Assembly (NCBI RefSeq): GCF_000600975.2
Contig: NZ_KK088649.1
Location: 80,749 to 144,748, forward strand
Origin: Limimaricola hongkongensis DSM 17492
Lineage (GTDB): Bacteria > Pseudomonadota > Alphaproteobacteria > Rhodobacterales > Rhodobacteraceae
DNA: 64,000 nt
Direction of reading: 5' to 3'
The translations under genes were made by a program, and so were the position numbers. Below are positions 28,225-35,686 of this stretch, piece after piece. The notes below the pieces were generated by a model. The model did no database searches and had not been told where the DNA came from. It worked only from the letters and a program-made list of their open reading frames with translations. The number at the start of each line of letters is the position of its first letter. Within the stretch, counting starts at the first letter, position 1.

Positions 28225-28911
28225 TCAGGCGACGAGCCGGTAGCCACCGGATTCGGTGACGAGCAGCCGCGCGTTCGAGGGGTCGGGCTCGATCTTCTGG
28301 CGCAGCCGGTAGATGTGGGTTTCCAGCGTATGCGTCGTCACGCCCGCATTGTAGCCCCAGACCTCGTGCAGCAGCACGTCGCGCGCCACCACGCCCTCGG
28401 AGGCGCGGTAGAGGAACTTGAGGATGTTCGTTTCCTTCTCGGTCAGCCGGATCTTGCGGTCGTCCTCGGTCACCAGGAGCTTCTGCGCCGGGCGGAAGCT
28501 GTAGGGCCCGAGCTGGAACACCGCGTCTTCGGATTGTTCATGCGTGCGCAGCTGGGCGCGGATGCGCGCCAGCAGCACCGGGAACTTGAACGGCTTGGTG
28601 ACATAGTCGTTCGCGCCCGCGTCGAGGCCCAGAATGGTGTCGCTGTCGCTGTCGTGACCGGTCAGCATGAGCACCGGGCATTTCACGCCCTGCTTGCGCA
28701 TCACGCGGCACAGCTCGCGCCCGTCAGTGTCGGGCAGGCCGACATCGAGGATCACGAGATCGAACAGCCCCGCCTTGACCTGCGCCATGGCCTCGTGGCC
28801 GTTGCCCGCCTCGAAGACATCGAAATCCTCGGTCATGACGAGCTGTTCGCTCAGCGCTTCGCGCAGGTCGTCCTCGTCGTCGACCAAAAGGATCTTCTTC
28901 ACTTGTGCCAT
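28225..28911 (-). CDS. OmpR-family response regulator, CenR-like
   Basis: Encodes 228 residues: a receiver domain with acidic pocket DDEDD, phospho-acceptor Asp56 (VILDVGLP) and TKPF lysine, then an OmpR/PhoB winged helix with ETHIYRLRQKIE and SGGYRLVA. It resembles CenR, the envelope-stress regulator described in Caulobacter and studied in Rhodobacter; that identity is inference and no kinase gene is adjacent. It is divergent from ribA across a 157-base region that contains an inverted repeat. The long 3' region may form a small RNA. Confidence 0.9.
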   Translation of the reverse strand: MAQVKKILLVDDEDDLREALSEQLVMTEDFDVFEAGNGHEAMAQVKAGLFDLVILDVGLPDTDGRELCRVMRKQGVKCPVLMLTGHDSDSDTILGLDAGANDYVTKPFKFPVLLARIRAQLRTHEQSEDAVFQLGPYSFRPAQKLLVTEDDRKIRLTEKETNILKFLYRASEGVVARDVLLHEVWGYNAGVTTHTLETHIYRLRQKIEPDPSNARLLVTESGGYRLVA

Positions 28912-28943
28912 CTCGACGCCTCCATGACCTGTCCGCTCTACAG

Positions 28944-28960
28944 ATGTGTAACGATCACAT
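28944..28960. promoter_or_regulatory. Inverted repeat in the CenR-like/ribA divergent region
   Basis: ATGTG (28944-28948) and CACAT (28956-28960) flank seven bases, 33 bases upstream of the regulator start. The symmetry and position suit an operator for a dimeric regulator, possibly autoregulation. The site is short and unproved. Confidence 0.3.
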
Positions 28961-29068
28961 GTGGCTCAAGTTTCGTGTCCATCTCTCACGTCGAGTTGTC
29001 GCCGCCGGGGGAAATGTTACATTCGCCACTCGCGCCGGGGCTGCCCGGCCTGCCGCGAGGATGCGCCC

Positions 29069-30148
29069 ATGCCCTTTCGCCCCGATCCCGTCGAACGCCG
29101 CGCCCGCGCATTGGCCGATCTGCGTCTCGGCGTGCCCGTGGTTCTGGGCGGTGAGACGGGCGCGCTGGTGCTCGCGGCGGAGGCGGTCCGGCCCGAGCGG
29201 CTGACCGAGTTGCGCAAGATGGGCGGTGCGCCGGTGCTGGCGATCACGGGGCGGCGCGCGGTGACGCTGCGCGCGCGCGCCTATGACGAGGACATCGCGC
29301 GCGTGGTGCTGCCCCCTGACGCCGGTTGCGCATGGGTGCGCGCGGTGGCCGACCCGGCGGGCGATCTCGACACGCCGATGAAAGGTCCGCTGAAGACATT
29401 GCGCGACGGCTCGGCCGAGACGCACCGCGCCGCGATCGCGCTGGTCAAGGCGGCGCGGCTCTTGCCGGCCGCCCTGGTGCTGCCGCTCGAGAATGCGGCG
29501 GGCTTTGCCGCGGCCAACGAGCTGACCCGGCTGGAGCTGCCGCTGCCGCCCGCGATCACCCCGGCCTACGCCCCCGTCGCCGCCGCGCGCCTGCCGATGG
29601 AGGCCGCCGAACGCGGGCGCCTGCACGTGTACCGCCCCGGCGATGGCGGCGAGGAGCATTACGCCGTCGAGATCGGCCAGCCGCCGCGCGACGGCGCGCC
29701 GCTGGTGCGGCTGCATTCGGCCTGTTTCACCGGCGACGTGCTGGGCTCGCTCAAATGCGATTGCGGCCCGCAGCTGCACGCCGCGCTCGACCAGATGGGC
29801 GCGGCGCAGCAGGGCGTGCTGCTCTATCTCAACCAGGAGGGCCGCGGCATCGGGCTTGCCAACAAGATGCGGGCCTATTCGTTGCAGGACCAGGGCTTCG
29901 ACACGGTCGAGGCCAACCACCGGCTTGGCTTCGAGGATGACGAACGCGATTTCCGCATCGGCGCGGAGATCCTCAAGCGGCTGGGCTTTTCGCGCATTCG
30001 CCTGCTCACCAACAACCCCAACAAGGTCGCCCGCATGCAAGAGGCCGGGATCGCGGTCGAGGCGCGGGTGCCGCTCAAGGTCGGCGAGGGGCTGCACAAT
30101 CACCACTACCTCGCTACCAAGGCGGCCAAGTCGGGACACCTTCTGTGA
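29069..30148 (+). CDS. ribA: GTP cyclohydrolase II (riboflavin synthesis)
   Basis: Encodes 359 residues. The C-terminal half is the GTP cyclohydrolase II domain, which opens GTP to a diaminopyrimidine in the first step of riboflavin synthesis: zinc ligands in SACFTGDVLGSLKCDCGPQ, NQEGRGIGL, and RLLTNNPNK near the end. The N-terminal 150 residues resemble a degraded 3,4-dihydroxybutanone-4-phosphate synthase domain and lack its catalytic acidic motif, as in many rhodobacterial homologues. GAGG precedes the ATG. The GTG of the next gene overlaps its stop. Confidence 0.93.
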   Translation: MPFRPDPVERRARALADLRLGVPVVLGGETGALVLAAEAVRPERLTELRKMGGAPVLAITGRRAVTLRARAYDEDIARVVLPPDAGCAWVRAVADPAGDLDTPMKGPLKTLRDGSAETHRAAIALVKAARLLPAALVLPLENAAGFAAANELTRLELPLPPAITPAYAPVAAARLPMEAAERGRLHVYRPGDGGEEHYAVEIGQPPRDGAPLVRLHSACFTGDVLGSLKCDCGPQLHAALDQMGAAQQGVLLYLNQEGRGIGLANKMRAYSLQDQGFDTVEANHRLGFEDDERDFRIGAEILKRLGFSRIRLLTNNPNKVARMQEAGIAVEARVPLKVGEGLHNHHYLATKAAKSGHLL

Positions 30149-30645
30149 TCCATTCCCCTGCCGATCTCGTCCTCACCCGCCGCGGTTTGCGCTTCATGGG
30201 CCGTCACCTGCCCTGCTCGATCGGCAAGGGCGGCATCCGGGCGGACAAGCGCGAAGGCGATGGTGCGACGCCGGTGGGCGCGCACCGGATCACCGGCATG
30301 TTCTACCGCCCCGACCGGCTGGCCGCGCCGCAGCCATGGGCCGAGCCGATCCGGCCGGGCGATCTGTGGTCGGACGAAAGCGGCGACCCGGCCTATAACA
30401 GCCATGTCCGCGCGCCCTACCCCGCCAGCCACGAGGCGCTGCGCCGGGCCGATCCGCTCTACGACATCGTGCTTGTCACGGATTGGAACGAAGGCGGCGA
30501 ACCCGGCAAAGGCTCGGCCATCTTCCTGCACCAGCGCCGCCGCGCGGGCTATCCGACCGAGGGCTGCGTGGCGTTTGCGCGCCCCGATCTCATCTGGCTC
30601 GCCCGCCACGTCATCCCCGGCGCGCGGCTGATCGTCAGGCGCTGA
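30145..30645 (+). CDS. YkuD-family L,D-transpeptidase-like protein, no signal peptide
   Basis: Encodes 166 residues with the YkuD-type fold: GDGATPVGAHRI early and the catalytic signature FLHQRRRAGYPTEGCVAF (His then Cys). Unlike the other YkuD gene in this window there is no signal peptide, so the product as written would be cytosolic. Similar short proteins are annotated as L,D-transpeptidases in rhodobacteria. It starts with GTG overlapping the ribA stop (GTGA), indicating translational coupling. A paired copy of the dispersed repeat follows directly. Confidence 0.85.
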   Translation: MIHSPADLVLTRRGLRFMGRHLPCSIGKGGIRADKREGDGATPVGAHRITGMFYRPDRLAAPQPWAEPIRPGDLWSDESGDPAYNSHVRAPYPASHEALRRADPLYDIVLVTDWNEGGEPGKGSAIFLHQRRRAGYPTEGCVAFARPDLIWLARHVIPGARLIVRR

Positions 30646-30649
30646 TCCC

Positions 30650-30723
30650 CTTCACCATTCCTTAAATACGCATGGCGCGCCGGTGGTCCCCCGCGCGCCA
30701 TGCGTATTTGGAGAGCAGTGAAA
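30650..30723. repeat. Dispersed intergenic repeat, inverted pair B
   Basis: Two copies in opposite orientation. The left arm begins CTTCACCATTCCTT; the right arm, read on the other strand, begins TTTCACTGCTCTCC. Their inner 17 bases (30664-30680 with 30693-30709) are perfectly complementary, giving a long hairpin with a 12-base loop. It fills the gap between the convergent YkuD-like gene and fmt and probably acts as a bidirectional transcript end. Confidence 0.9.
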
Positions 30724-30744
30724 GGGATCGGCGCGCCTGGCCGG

Positions 30745-31644
30745 TCAATCGAGCGCCTCTGGCAGCCCCTTGCCGCGCAGCGCCTCGGCGGCGGGCAGCG
30801 GGCGCTTGCCTTCGCGCTGAAGCTCCAGAAGCGCGACCGCGCCATCGCCGCAGGCCACGGTGGCGGGGCCGATCACCGCGCCCGGCGCACCCTCGCCCGG
30901 CCCGGCGGCGGCGCGCAAAAGCTTCAGCCTTTCGCCATTGGCCATGCACCATGCGCCCGGAAAGGGCGAGAGCGCGTTGACGTGACGCGCGACATGGGCG
31001 GCAGTGCGGGTCCAGTCGATGCGCGCCTCGGACTTGTCGATCTTGGCGGCATAGGTGACGCCCGCTTCGGGCTGCGGTTCGGGGCGCAGCTCGTCGAGGT
31101 CGCGCAGCGCCTCGACCACCAGCCGGCCGCCAAGCGTGGCGAGCCGGTCGTGCAGGTCGGCGGCGGTGTCGGTCGCCCCGATCGGCGTCGCCTCGCGCAA
31201 GAGCACCGGCCCGGTGTCGAGCCCGGCCTCCATCTGCATGATGCAGATGCCGGTTTCGCTGTCGCCCTCCATGATCGCGCGCTGGATCGGCGCGGCGCCG
31301 CGCCAGCGCGGCAGCAGCGAGGCGTGGATGTTCAGGCAGCCGCGCTTGGGCGCGTCGAGCACCGCCTGCGGCAGGATCAGCCCATAGGCCACGACCACGG
31401 CGATGTCGGCGTCCAGCGCGGCGAACTCGGCCTGTGCCTCGGCGCCTTTGAGCGAAACCGGGTGCCGGACCTCCAGCCCCAGCGCCTCGGCGCGGGCCTG
31501 CACCGCGCTGGGCCGCGGTTTCTTGCCCCGCCCCGCCGGGCGCGGCGGCTGGGTATAGGCGCAGACGATCTCGTGGCCCGCGCGCACCAGCGCGTCGAGC
31601 GCAAAGACCGAGAAATCCGGCGTGCCCATGAAGACGATGCGCAT
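30745..31644 (-). CDS. fmt: Methionyl-tRNA formyltransferase
   Basis: Encodes 299 residues. It formylates initiator Met-tRNA, whose formyl group is later removed by deformylase. The N-terminal catalytic domain shows [40 protein letters not shown] (catalytic Asn-His), and [13 protein letters not shown]; the C-terminal OB-like tRNA-binding domain follows. Its ATG overlaps the stop of the deformylase-like gene by one base. Last gene of a four-gene deformylase-formyltransferase operon. Confidence 0.97.
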   Translation of the reverse strand: MRIVFMGTPDFSVFALDALVRAGHEIVCAYTQPPRPAGRGKKPRPSAVQARAEALGLEVRHPVSLKGAEAQAEFAALDADIAVVVAYGLILPQAVLDAPKRGCLNIHASLLPRWRGAAPIQRAIMEGDSETGICIMQMEAGLDTGPVLLREATPIGATDTAADLHDRLATLGGRLVVEALRDLDELRPEPQPEAGVTYAAKIDKSEARIDWTRTAAHVARHVNALSPFPGAWCMANGERLKLLRAAAGPGEGAPGAVIGPATVACGDGAVALLELQREGKRPLPAAEALRGKGLPEALD

Positions 31645-32135
31645 CAGGAAAACTTTCTTGCCTTGGCGACCAGCCGGTCGCGCTTGAGCCGGCTCAGCCG
31701 GTCGAAATACATCCGGCCGTCCAGATGGTCGATCTGGTGCTGCAGCGAGGTCGCCCAGAGCCCGACGAAATCGCGCTCCTCGATTTCGCCATCCGCGTTG
31801 AGGAACCGCGCCGTGACCGCGCGGGGCCGCGAGATCACCGCCGAGACGCCCGGCAGGTTGGGCGACGCCTCCTCGTGCTCGCGCAGCTGCACGGAGGCGT
31901 GCAGGATCTCGGGGTTGGCCATGCGGATGGCCTGTTTGCGCGCATCCGAGGCATCGACCACGGCGAGGCGCAGGCTCACGCCGATCTGCGGCGCGGCGAG
32001 ACCGACGCCGGGCATCGCATCCATTGCGTCGATCATCTCGTCCCACAGGGCGCGGATCTCGTCGGTGATCGCCTCGACCGGGGCGGCGGGCTTGCGCAGC
32101 GTGGCGTGCGGCCAGCGCAGGAAGGGACGGGTCAT
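31644..32135 (-). CDS. Peptide deformylase-like protein, catalytic residues lost
   Basis: Encodes 163 residues with the deformylase fold. Motif I is intact ([11 protein letters not shown]). Motif II, normally EGCLS with the metal-binding Cys, reads [10 protein letters not shown] with no Cys. Motif III, normally HExDH, reads HQIDH, with the catalytic Glu replaced by Gln134. It should therefore be unable to act as a normal deformylase, unless it works in another way. Length and frame are intact, so it is maintained rather than decaying. It overlaps fmt by one base and the preceding def by four. Confidence 0.9.
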   Translation of the reverse strand: MTRPFLRWPHATLRKPAAPVEAITDEIRALWDEMIDAMDAMPGVGLAAPQIGVSLRLAVVDASDARKQAIRMANPEILHASVQLREHEEASPNLPGVSAVISRPRAVTARFLNADGEIEERDFVGLWATSLQHQIDHLDGRMYFDRLSRLKRDRLVAKARKFS

Positions 32136-32602
32136 GAAAAGTCTTCCTCTTCGTGGCGGTCGATGCAGAGAATGCCGTCGAGATGATCCAGCTCGTGCTG
32201 CACGCAGGTGGCCTCGATGCCCTCGAAGACGGCCTCCTGCCCCAGCCCCTTCAGATCCTGCCATGTCAACGTGACGCGCGCGGGCCGCCGGACGCGGCAG
32301 GGCGTGTCGGGGATCGACAGGCACCCCTCCTCGCGCAGCACGGTCTCTTCGGAGACCTCGACGATCTCGGGGTTCACGAAGACCTTGGGCGCGGGATTGC
32401 CGGTTCGCCAATCCACGTCGGTCACGAAGATCCGCATCGGCAGGCCGACCTGCGGCGCGGCGAGCCCGCGGCCCGGGGCGTCATACATCGTCTCGATCAT
32501 GTCGGCGGCAAGCTGCGACAGCGTCGCGTCGAACAGCGCCACGGGCCTCGCCTTGGCGCGCAGCACCGGCGCGGGGTGGGTGACGATGTCGAGCACGGCC
32601 AT
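32132..32602 (-). CDS. def: Peptide deformylase, second copy
   Basis: Encodes 156 residues. It removes the formyl group from nascent proteins using a bound metal. All three motifs are present: [18 protein letters not shown] (Cys94) and HELDH (His136, Glu137, His140). It is shorter at the C terminus than the first copy. Start and stop overlap its neighbours (TGATG upstream, ATGA downstream), so translation is coupled along the operon. Confidence 0.94.
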   Translation of the reverse strand: MAVLDIVTHPAPVLRAKARPVALFDATLSQLAADMIETMYDAPGRGLAAPQVGLPMRIFVTDVDWRTGNPAPKVFVNPEIVEVSEETVLREEGCLSIPDTPCRVRRPARVTLTWQDLKGLGQEAVFEGIEATCVQHELDHLDGILCIDRHEEEDFS

Positions 32603-33123
32603 CAGCCGCGCGCCCGCTCGCGTTTGAGCTTGACCATCTTGCGGGTGATCATCTGCCGCTTCATCGGCTTGAGGTAGTCGATGAAGAGCTTGCCATCGAG
32701 ATGGTCGATCTCGTGCTGCACGCAGGTCGCCCAGAGCCCGTCGAACCGCTCGGCATGGGTTTCGCCGTCGAGCCCGAGCCATTGCACCTCGACCTCCGCC
32801 GGGCGTTCGACCTCGGCGAACTGCTCGGGGATCGACAGGCAGCCTTCCTCGTAGACCGAGCGTGCCTCGGAGGTCCAGGTCACGGTCGGATTGACGAGCA
32901 CCATCGGGCGGGCGCTCTCGTCCTCCTCCTTGGCGGCATCCATCACGAGCAGCCGGCACATCTGGCCGATCTGCGGCGCGGCGAGGCCGATGCCCGGCGC
33001 GTCGTACATGGTTTCCAGCATGTCGTCGGCCAACCGGCGGATCTCGTCGGTGATGCTGTCTACGGGATCGGCCACGGTCTTGAGACGCGGGTCCGGGTGG
33101 ATGAGGATGGGGCGCAATGTCAT
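32602..33123 (-). CDS. def: Peptide deformylase, first copy
   Basis: Encodes 173 residues, the usual length of bacterial deformylase. Motifs [18 protein letters not shown] (Cys95) and HEIDH (His137, Glu138, His141) are intact, and the basic C-terminal helix (MKRQMITRKMVKLKRE) is typical of the main housekeeping enzyme. It is first in the operon and has its own promoter region shared with the divergent MalY-type gene. Confidence 0.96.
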   Translation of the reverse strand: MTLRPILIHPDPRLKTVADPVDSITDEIRRLADDMLETMYDAPGIGLAAPQIGQMCRLLVMDAAKEEDESARPMVLVNPTVTWTSEARSVYEEGCLSIPEQFAEVERPAEVEVQWLGLDGETHAERFDGLWATCVQHEIDHLDGKLFIDYLKPMKRQMITRKMVKLKRERARG

Positions 33124-33225
33124 GGCGCCGATCTAGGGCCAAGCGGCCCGCATGGCAATATCGCGCCCCTTGCGCCCGGCGCGTCGCATGTGCAGCCTCG
33201 CGGCCTGAAGCTGCAGGAGAGCGCC

Positions 33226-34419
33226 ATGAGCCGTGACCACCACCCCGCCCCTGATTTCGACGAGATCATCGACCGGCGCGGCACCAATTGTTCCAAGTGG
33301 GACATGATGGAGCGGGTCTACGGCGTCAGCCCCGACGAGGGGCTGGCCATGTGGGTGGCCGACATGGATTTCCGCCCGCCCGCCTGCGTGCAGGCGGCGG
33401 TCGAGAACATGGCCGCGCATGGCATTTACGGCTACGCGGCTTCGGACGCGGCGCAGCGCGCGGCGATCGGCTGGTGGATGGATCGCCGCCATGGCTGGCG
33501 GCCCGCCGCCGACGACATCTTCACCACCCATGGTCTCGTCAACGCCACGGGGCTGTGCGTCGATGCCTGGACCGATCCGGGCGACGGGATCGTGCTGTTC
33601 ACCCCGGTCTACCACGCCTTTGCCCGCGTGATCCGGTCGGCGGGGCGCGAGGTGGTCGAGTGTCCCCTGGCCTTCGATCACGGCCGCTACGTGCCCGATT
33701 TCGACGCCTGGGACGCGATGATGACGGGCCGCGAGAAGATGATGATCCTGTGCTCGCCGCAGAACCCCGGCGGCCGGGTCTGGAGCCGGGCCGAGCTCGA
33801 GGGCTGGGCCGCCTTCGCGCGGCGGCACGACCTGATCCTCGTCTCCGACGAGATCCATTGCGACCTGACCATGCCCGGCCTCACCCATACCGCGATGACG
33901 CGGATCGACGGCGTGGCCGACCGGCTCGTGATGCTGACCGCGACGACCAAGACGTTCAACATCGCGGGCGCGCATATCGGCAACGTCATCATTTCGGACC
34001 CCGCGCTCAAGGCGCGCTTCGCCTCCCGGATGTCGGCGCTCGGCCTGTCGCCCAATTCCTTCGGCCTTGCCATGGCGACGGCGGCGATGTCGCCCGAGGG
34101 GGTCGATTGGCTCGAGGCGCTGCGGCTCTATCTCGACGGCAACAGGCGCCTGTTCGAGGACGGGGTCGCGCAGATCCCGGGCGTGAAACCGATGCCGCTC
34201 GAATCCACCTATCTCGAATGGGTGGATTTCTCGGGCACCGGCATGACGCGCGAAGAGGTGCTGGCGCGGATCGAGGGCGATGCGAAGATCGCGGTGAACC
34301 ACGGCACCAGCTTTGGCCTGGGCGGCGAAAGCTTCCAGCGGTTCAACATCGCCACGCCGCGCGCGCGGGTGGCCGAGGCCGTATCGCGTTTGCAGGCCGC
34401 CTTTTCGGACCTGCAATAG
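33226..34419 (+). CDS. MalY/PatB-family PLP-dependent C-S lyase
   Basis: Encodes 397 residues of the MalY/PatB group, beta-C-S lyases acting on cystathionine-like substrates, sometimes with regulatory roles. Early motif WVADMDFRPPACV, the CSPQNPGGRVW loop, VSDEIHCDL and the PLP-binding Lys in TATTKTFNIAGAHIGN are typical. AGGAGA precedes the ATG at 33226. It is divergent from the deformylase operon and converges on the next gene with only four bases between the stops. Confidence 0.93.
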   Translation: MSRDHHPAPDFDEIIDRRGTNCSKWDMMERVYGVSPDEGLAMWVADMDFRPPACVQAAVENMAAHGIYGYAASDAAQRAAIGWWMDRRHGWRPAADDIFTTHGLVNATGLCVDAWTDPGDGIVLFTPVYHAFARVIRSAGREVVECPLAFDHGRYVPDFDAWDAMMTGREKMMILCSPQNPGGRVWSRAELEGWAAFARRHDLILVSDEIHCDLTMPGLTHTAMTRIDGVADRLVMLTATTKTFNIAGAHIGNVIISDPALKARFASRMSALGLSPNSFGLAMATAAMSPEGVDWLEALRLYLDGNRRLFEDGVAQIPGVKPMPLESTYLEWVDFSGTGMTREEVLARIEGDAKIAVNHGTSFGLGGESFQRFNIATPRARVAEAVSRLQAAFSDLQ

Positions 34420-34423
34420 CCGG

Positions 34424-34774
34424 TCAGAGGCGGGGCAGCCGCAGCGCCGGCTCCGCCTCGCTCCGCTCGAAATCGACGGGGGCGCTGTCGGCGACGCGGC
34501 TGTGGCGCTTGAACTCGTAGACGCGCTCGCCCTCCTCGACGCGGGAGGTCATGACGAGGCATTGGTAGAGATGGCGCGGCCCGTCATAGAGGTCGACGAA
34601 GCCGTGCAGGATCGGCGCATCCTTGGCGGCGAGGGCAAAGCCGGTGTCCCACATGCGCAGCACCGGGTGGACGTCGTCGCCATCATGCACGCAAAGCCGG
34701 CCCGACCTGCGTTGCGCGGCGCGGCGCGCGGCCTCGATGGCGTCCTGCAGGTCCTTGGTCAGGTAATCGGTCAT
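34424..34774 (-). CDS. Conserved hypothetical protein
   Basis: Encodes 116 residues with no signal peptide or membrane segment. Recognisable parts are RLCVHDGDDVHPVLRMW, the segment GFVDLYDGPRHLYQCLV, and YEFKRHSRVADSAPVDF. Similar small proteins occur in related rhodobacteria, but no domain or function was recognised. GGAGGA precedes the ATG at 34774. It follows cobM on the same strand after 75 bases, so it may be transcribed with the cobalamin operon. Confidence 0.7.
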   Translation of the reverse strand: MTDYLTKDLQDAIEAARRAAQRRSGRLCVHDGDDVHPVLRMWDTGFALAAKDAPILHGFVDLYDGPRHLYQCLVMTSRVEEGERVYEFKRHSRVADSAPVDFERSEAEPALRLPRL

Positions 34775-34849
34775 GGCTGGTCCTCCCCCTCCGTCCCATC
34801 CTGCGCAGAAGAATATGAAATTCAAGCGACGTTCCCGGAAAATTCCCGG

Positions 34850-35617
34850 TCAGGCCCGCGCTTTCGGCCGCAGCACATGCGGCTGGGCCGGATCGTAGAG
34901 CGCGCTGTCGGGAAAACCCTGATCGCCCCCCAGCGCCGGGCCCACGAGAATGAGCGCGGTGCGGGTCAATTTCGCCGTGCGCACCTTGGCGTGGATGTCC
35001 GACAGCGTGCCGCGGATCACCTGCTGGTCGGGCCAGCTGGCGCGGTAGACCACGGCGACCGGGCAATCGGCGCCATAGAACGGCGTGAGCCGCCGTTCGA
35101 TGTCGCGCAGCGCCCGGATGCCGAGATGGATCGCCAGCGTGGTGCCGGTGGCGGCGAAGTTCTCGAGCGTTTCGCCTGCAGGCATGGAGGTCGATTTCAT
35201 CGACATACGGGTGAGCACGATGGACTGCGCCAGCTCGGGGATCGTGAGCTCCTGCCCGAGCGCCGCCGCGGCGGCGGTGTAGGCGGGCACGCCGGGCACG
35301 ATTTCATAGGGGATGCCGTCGGCCTTGAGCCTGCGGATCTGCTCGGCGATGGCGCCGTAAAGGGACGGGTCGCCCGAATGCACGCGGGCCACGTCCTGCC
35401 CGCGCGCATGGGCCGCCGCGATCTCGGCGTGGGTCTCGTCGAGCGTCATCGGCGCTGTATCGAGAACCCGTGCCCCTTCGGGCGCGCCCGCGACGACCTC
35501 TTCGGGCACCAGCGACCCCGCATAGAGGCAGACCGGGCAGGCCCCGATCAGCCGCGCGGCCTTGAGCGTGAGAAGCTCCGGGTCGCCCGGCCCGGCCCCG
35601 ATGAAATAGACGGTCAT
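34850..35617 (-). CDS. cobM: Precorrin-4 C11-methyltransferase
   Basis: Encodes 255 residues of the tetrapyrrole methylase family. It methylates precorrin-4 at C11 to give precorrin-5. Hallmarks are VYFIGAGPGDPELLTLKAA at the N terminus, ARVHSGDPSLYGAIAEQ, and VPGVPAYTAAAAALG; LTRMSMKSTSMPAGETL is typical of CobM/CbiF. The start at 35617 (MTVYFIG) fits the family. A copy of the dispersed repeat lies between it and the preceding cbiG-cobJ gene. Confidence 0.95.
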   Translation of the reverse strand: MTVYFIGAGPGDPELLTLKAARLIGACPVCLYAGSLVPEEVVAGAPEGARVLDTAPMTLDETHAEIAAAHARGQDVARVHSGDPSLYGAIAEQIRRLKADGIPYEIVPGVPAYTAAAAALGQELTIPELAQSIVLTRMSMKSTSMPAGETLENFAATGTTLAIHLGIRALRDIERRLTPFYGADCPVAVVYRASWPDQQVIRGTLSDIHAKVRTAKLTRTALILVGPALGGDQGFPDSALYDPAQPHVLRPKARA

Positions 35618-35631
35618 GTCGCGGCGATCCC

Positions 35632-35684
35632 TTTCACCATTCCCCAAATACGCATGGCGACCGGCGCTTCGTGCCGCGCCGGTC
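35632..35684 (+). repeat. Dispersed intergenic repeat, copy C, with hairpin
   Basis: TTTCACCATTCCCC then AAATACGCATGGCGACCG (35632-35663) is identical to copy A over its whole core. It is followed by a 9-bp hairpin GACCGGCGC/GCGCCGGTC (35659-35667 with 35676-35684). The hairpin lies directly after the cbiG-cobJ stop on the minus strand and could protect or terminate that transcript inside the cobalamin operon. Confidence 0.88.
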
Positions 35685-35686
35685 GT

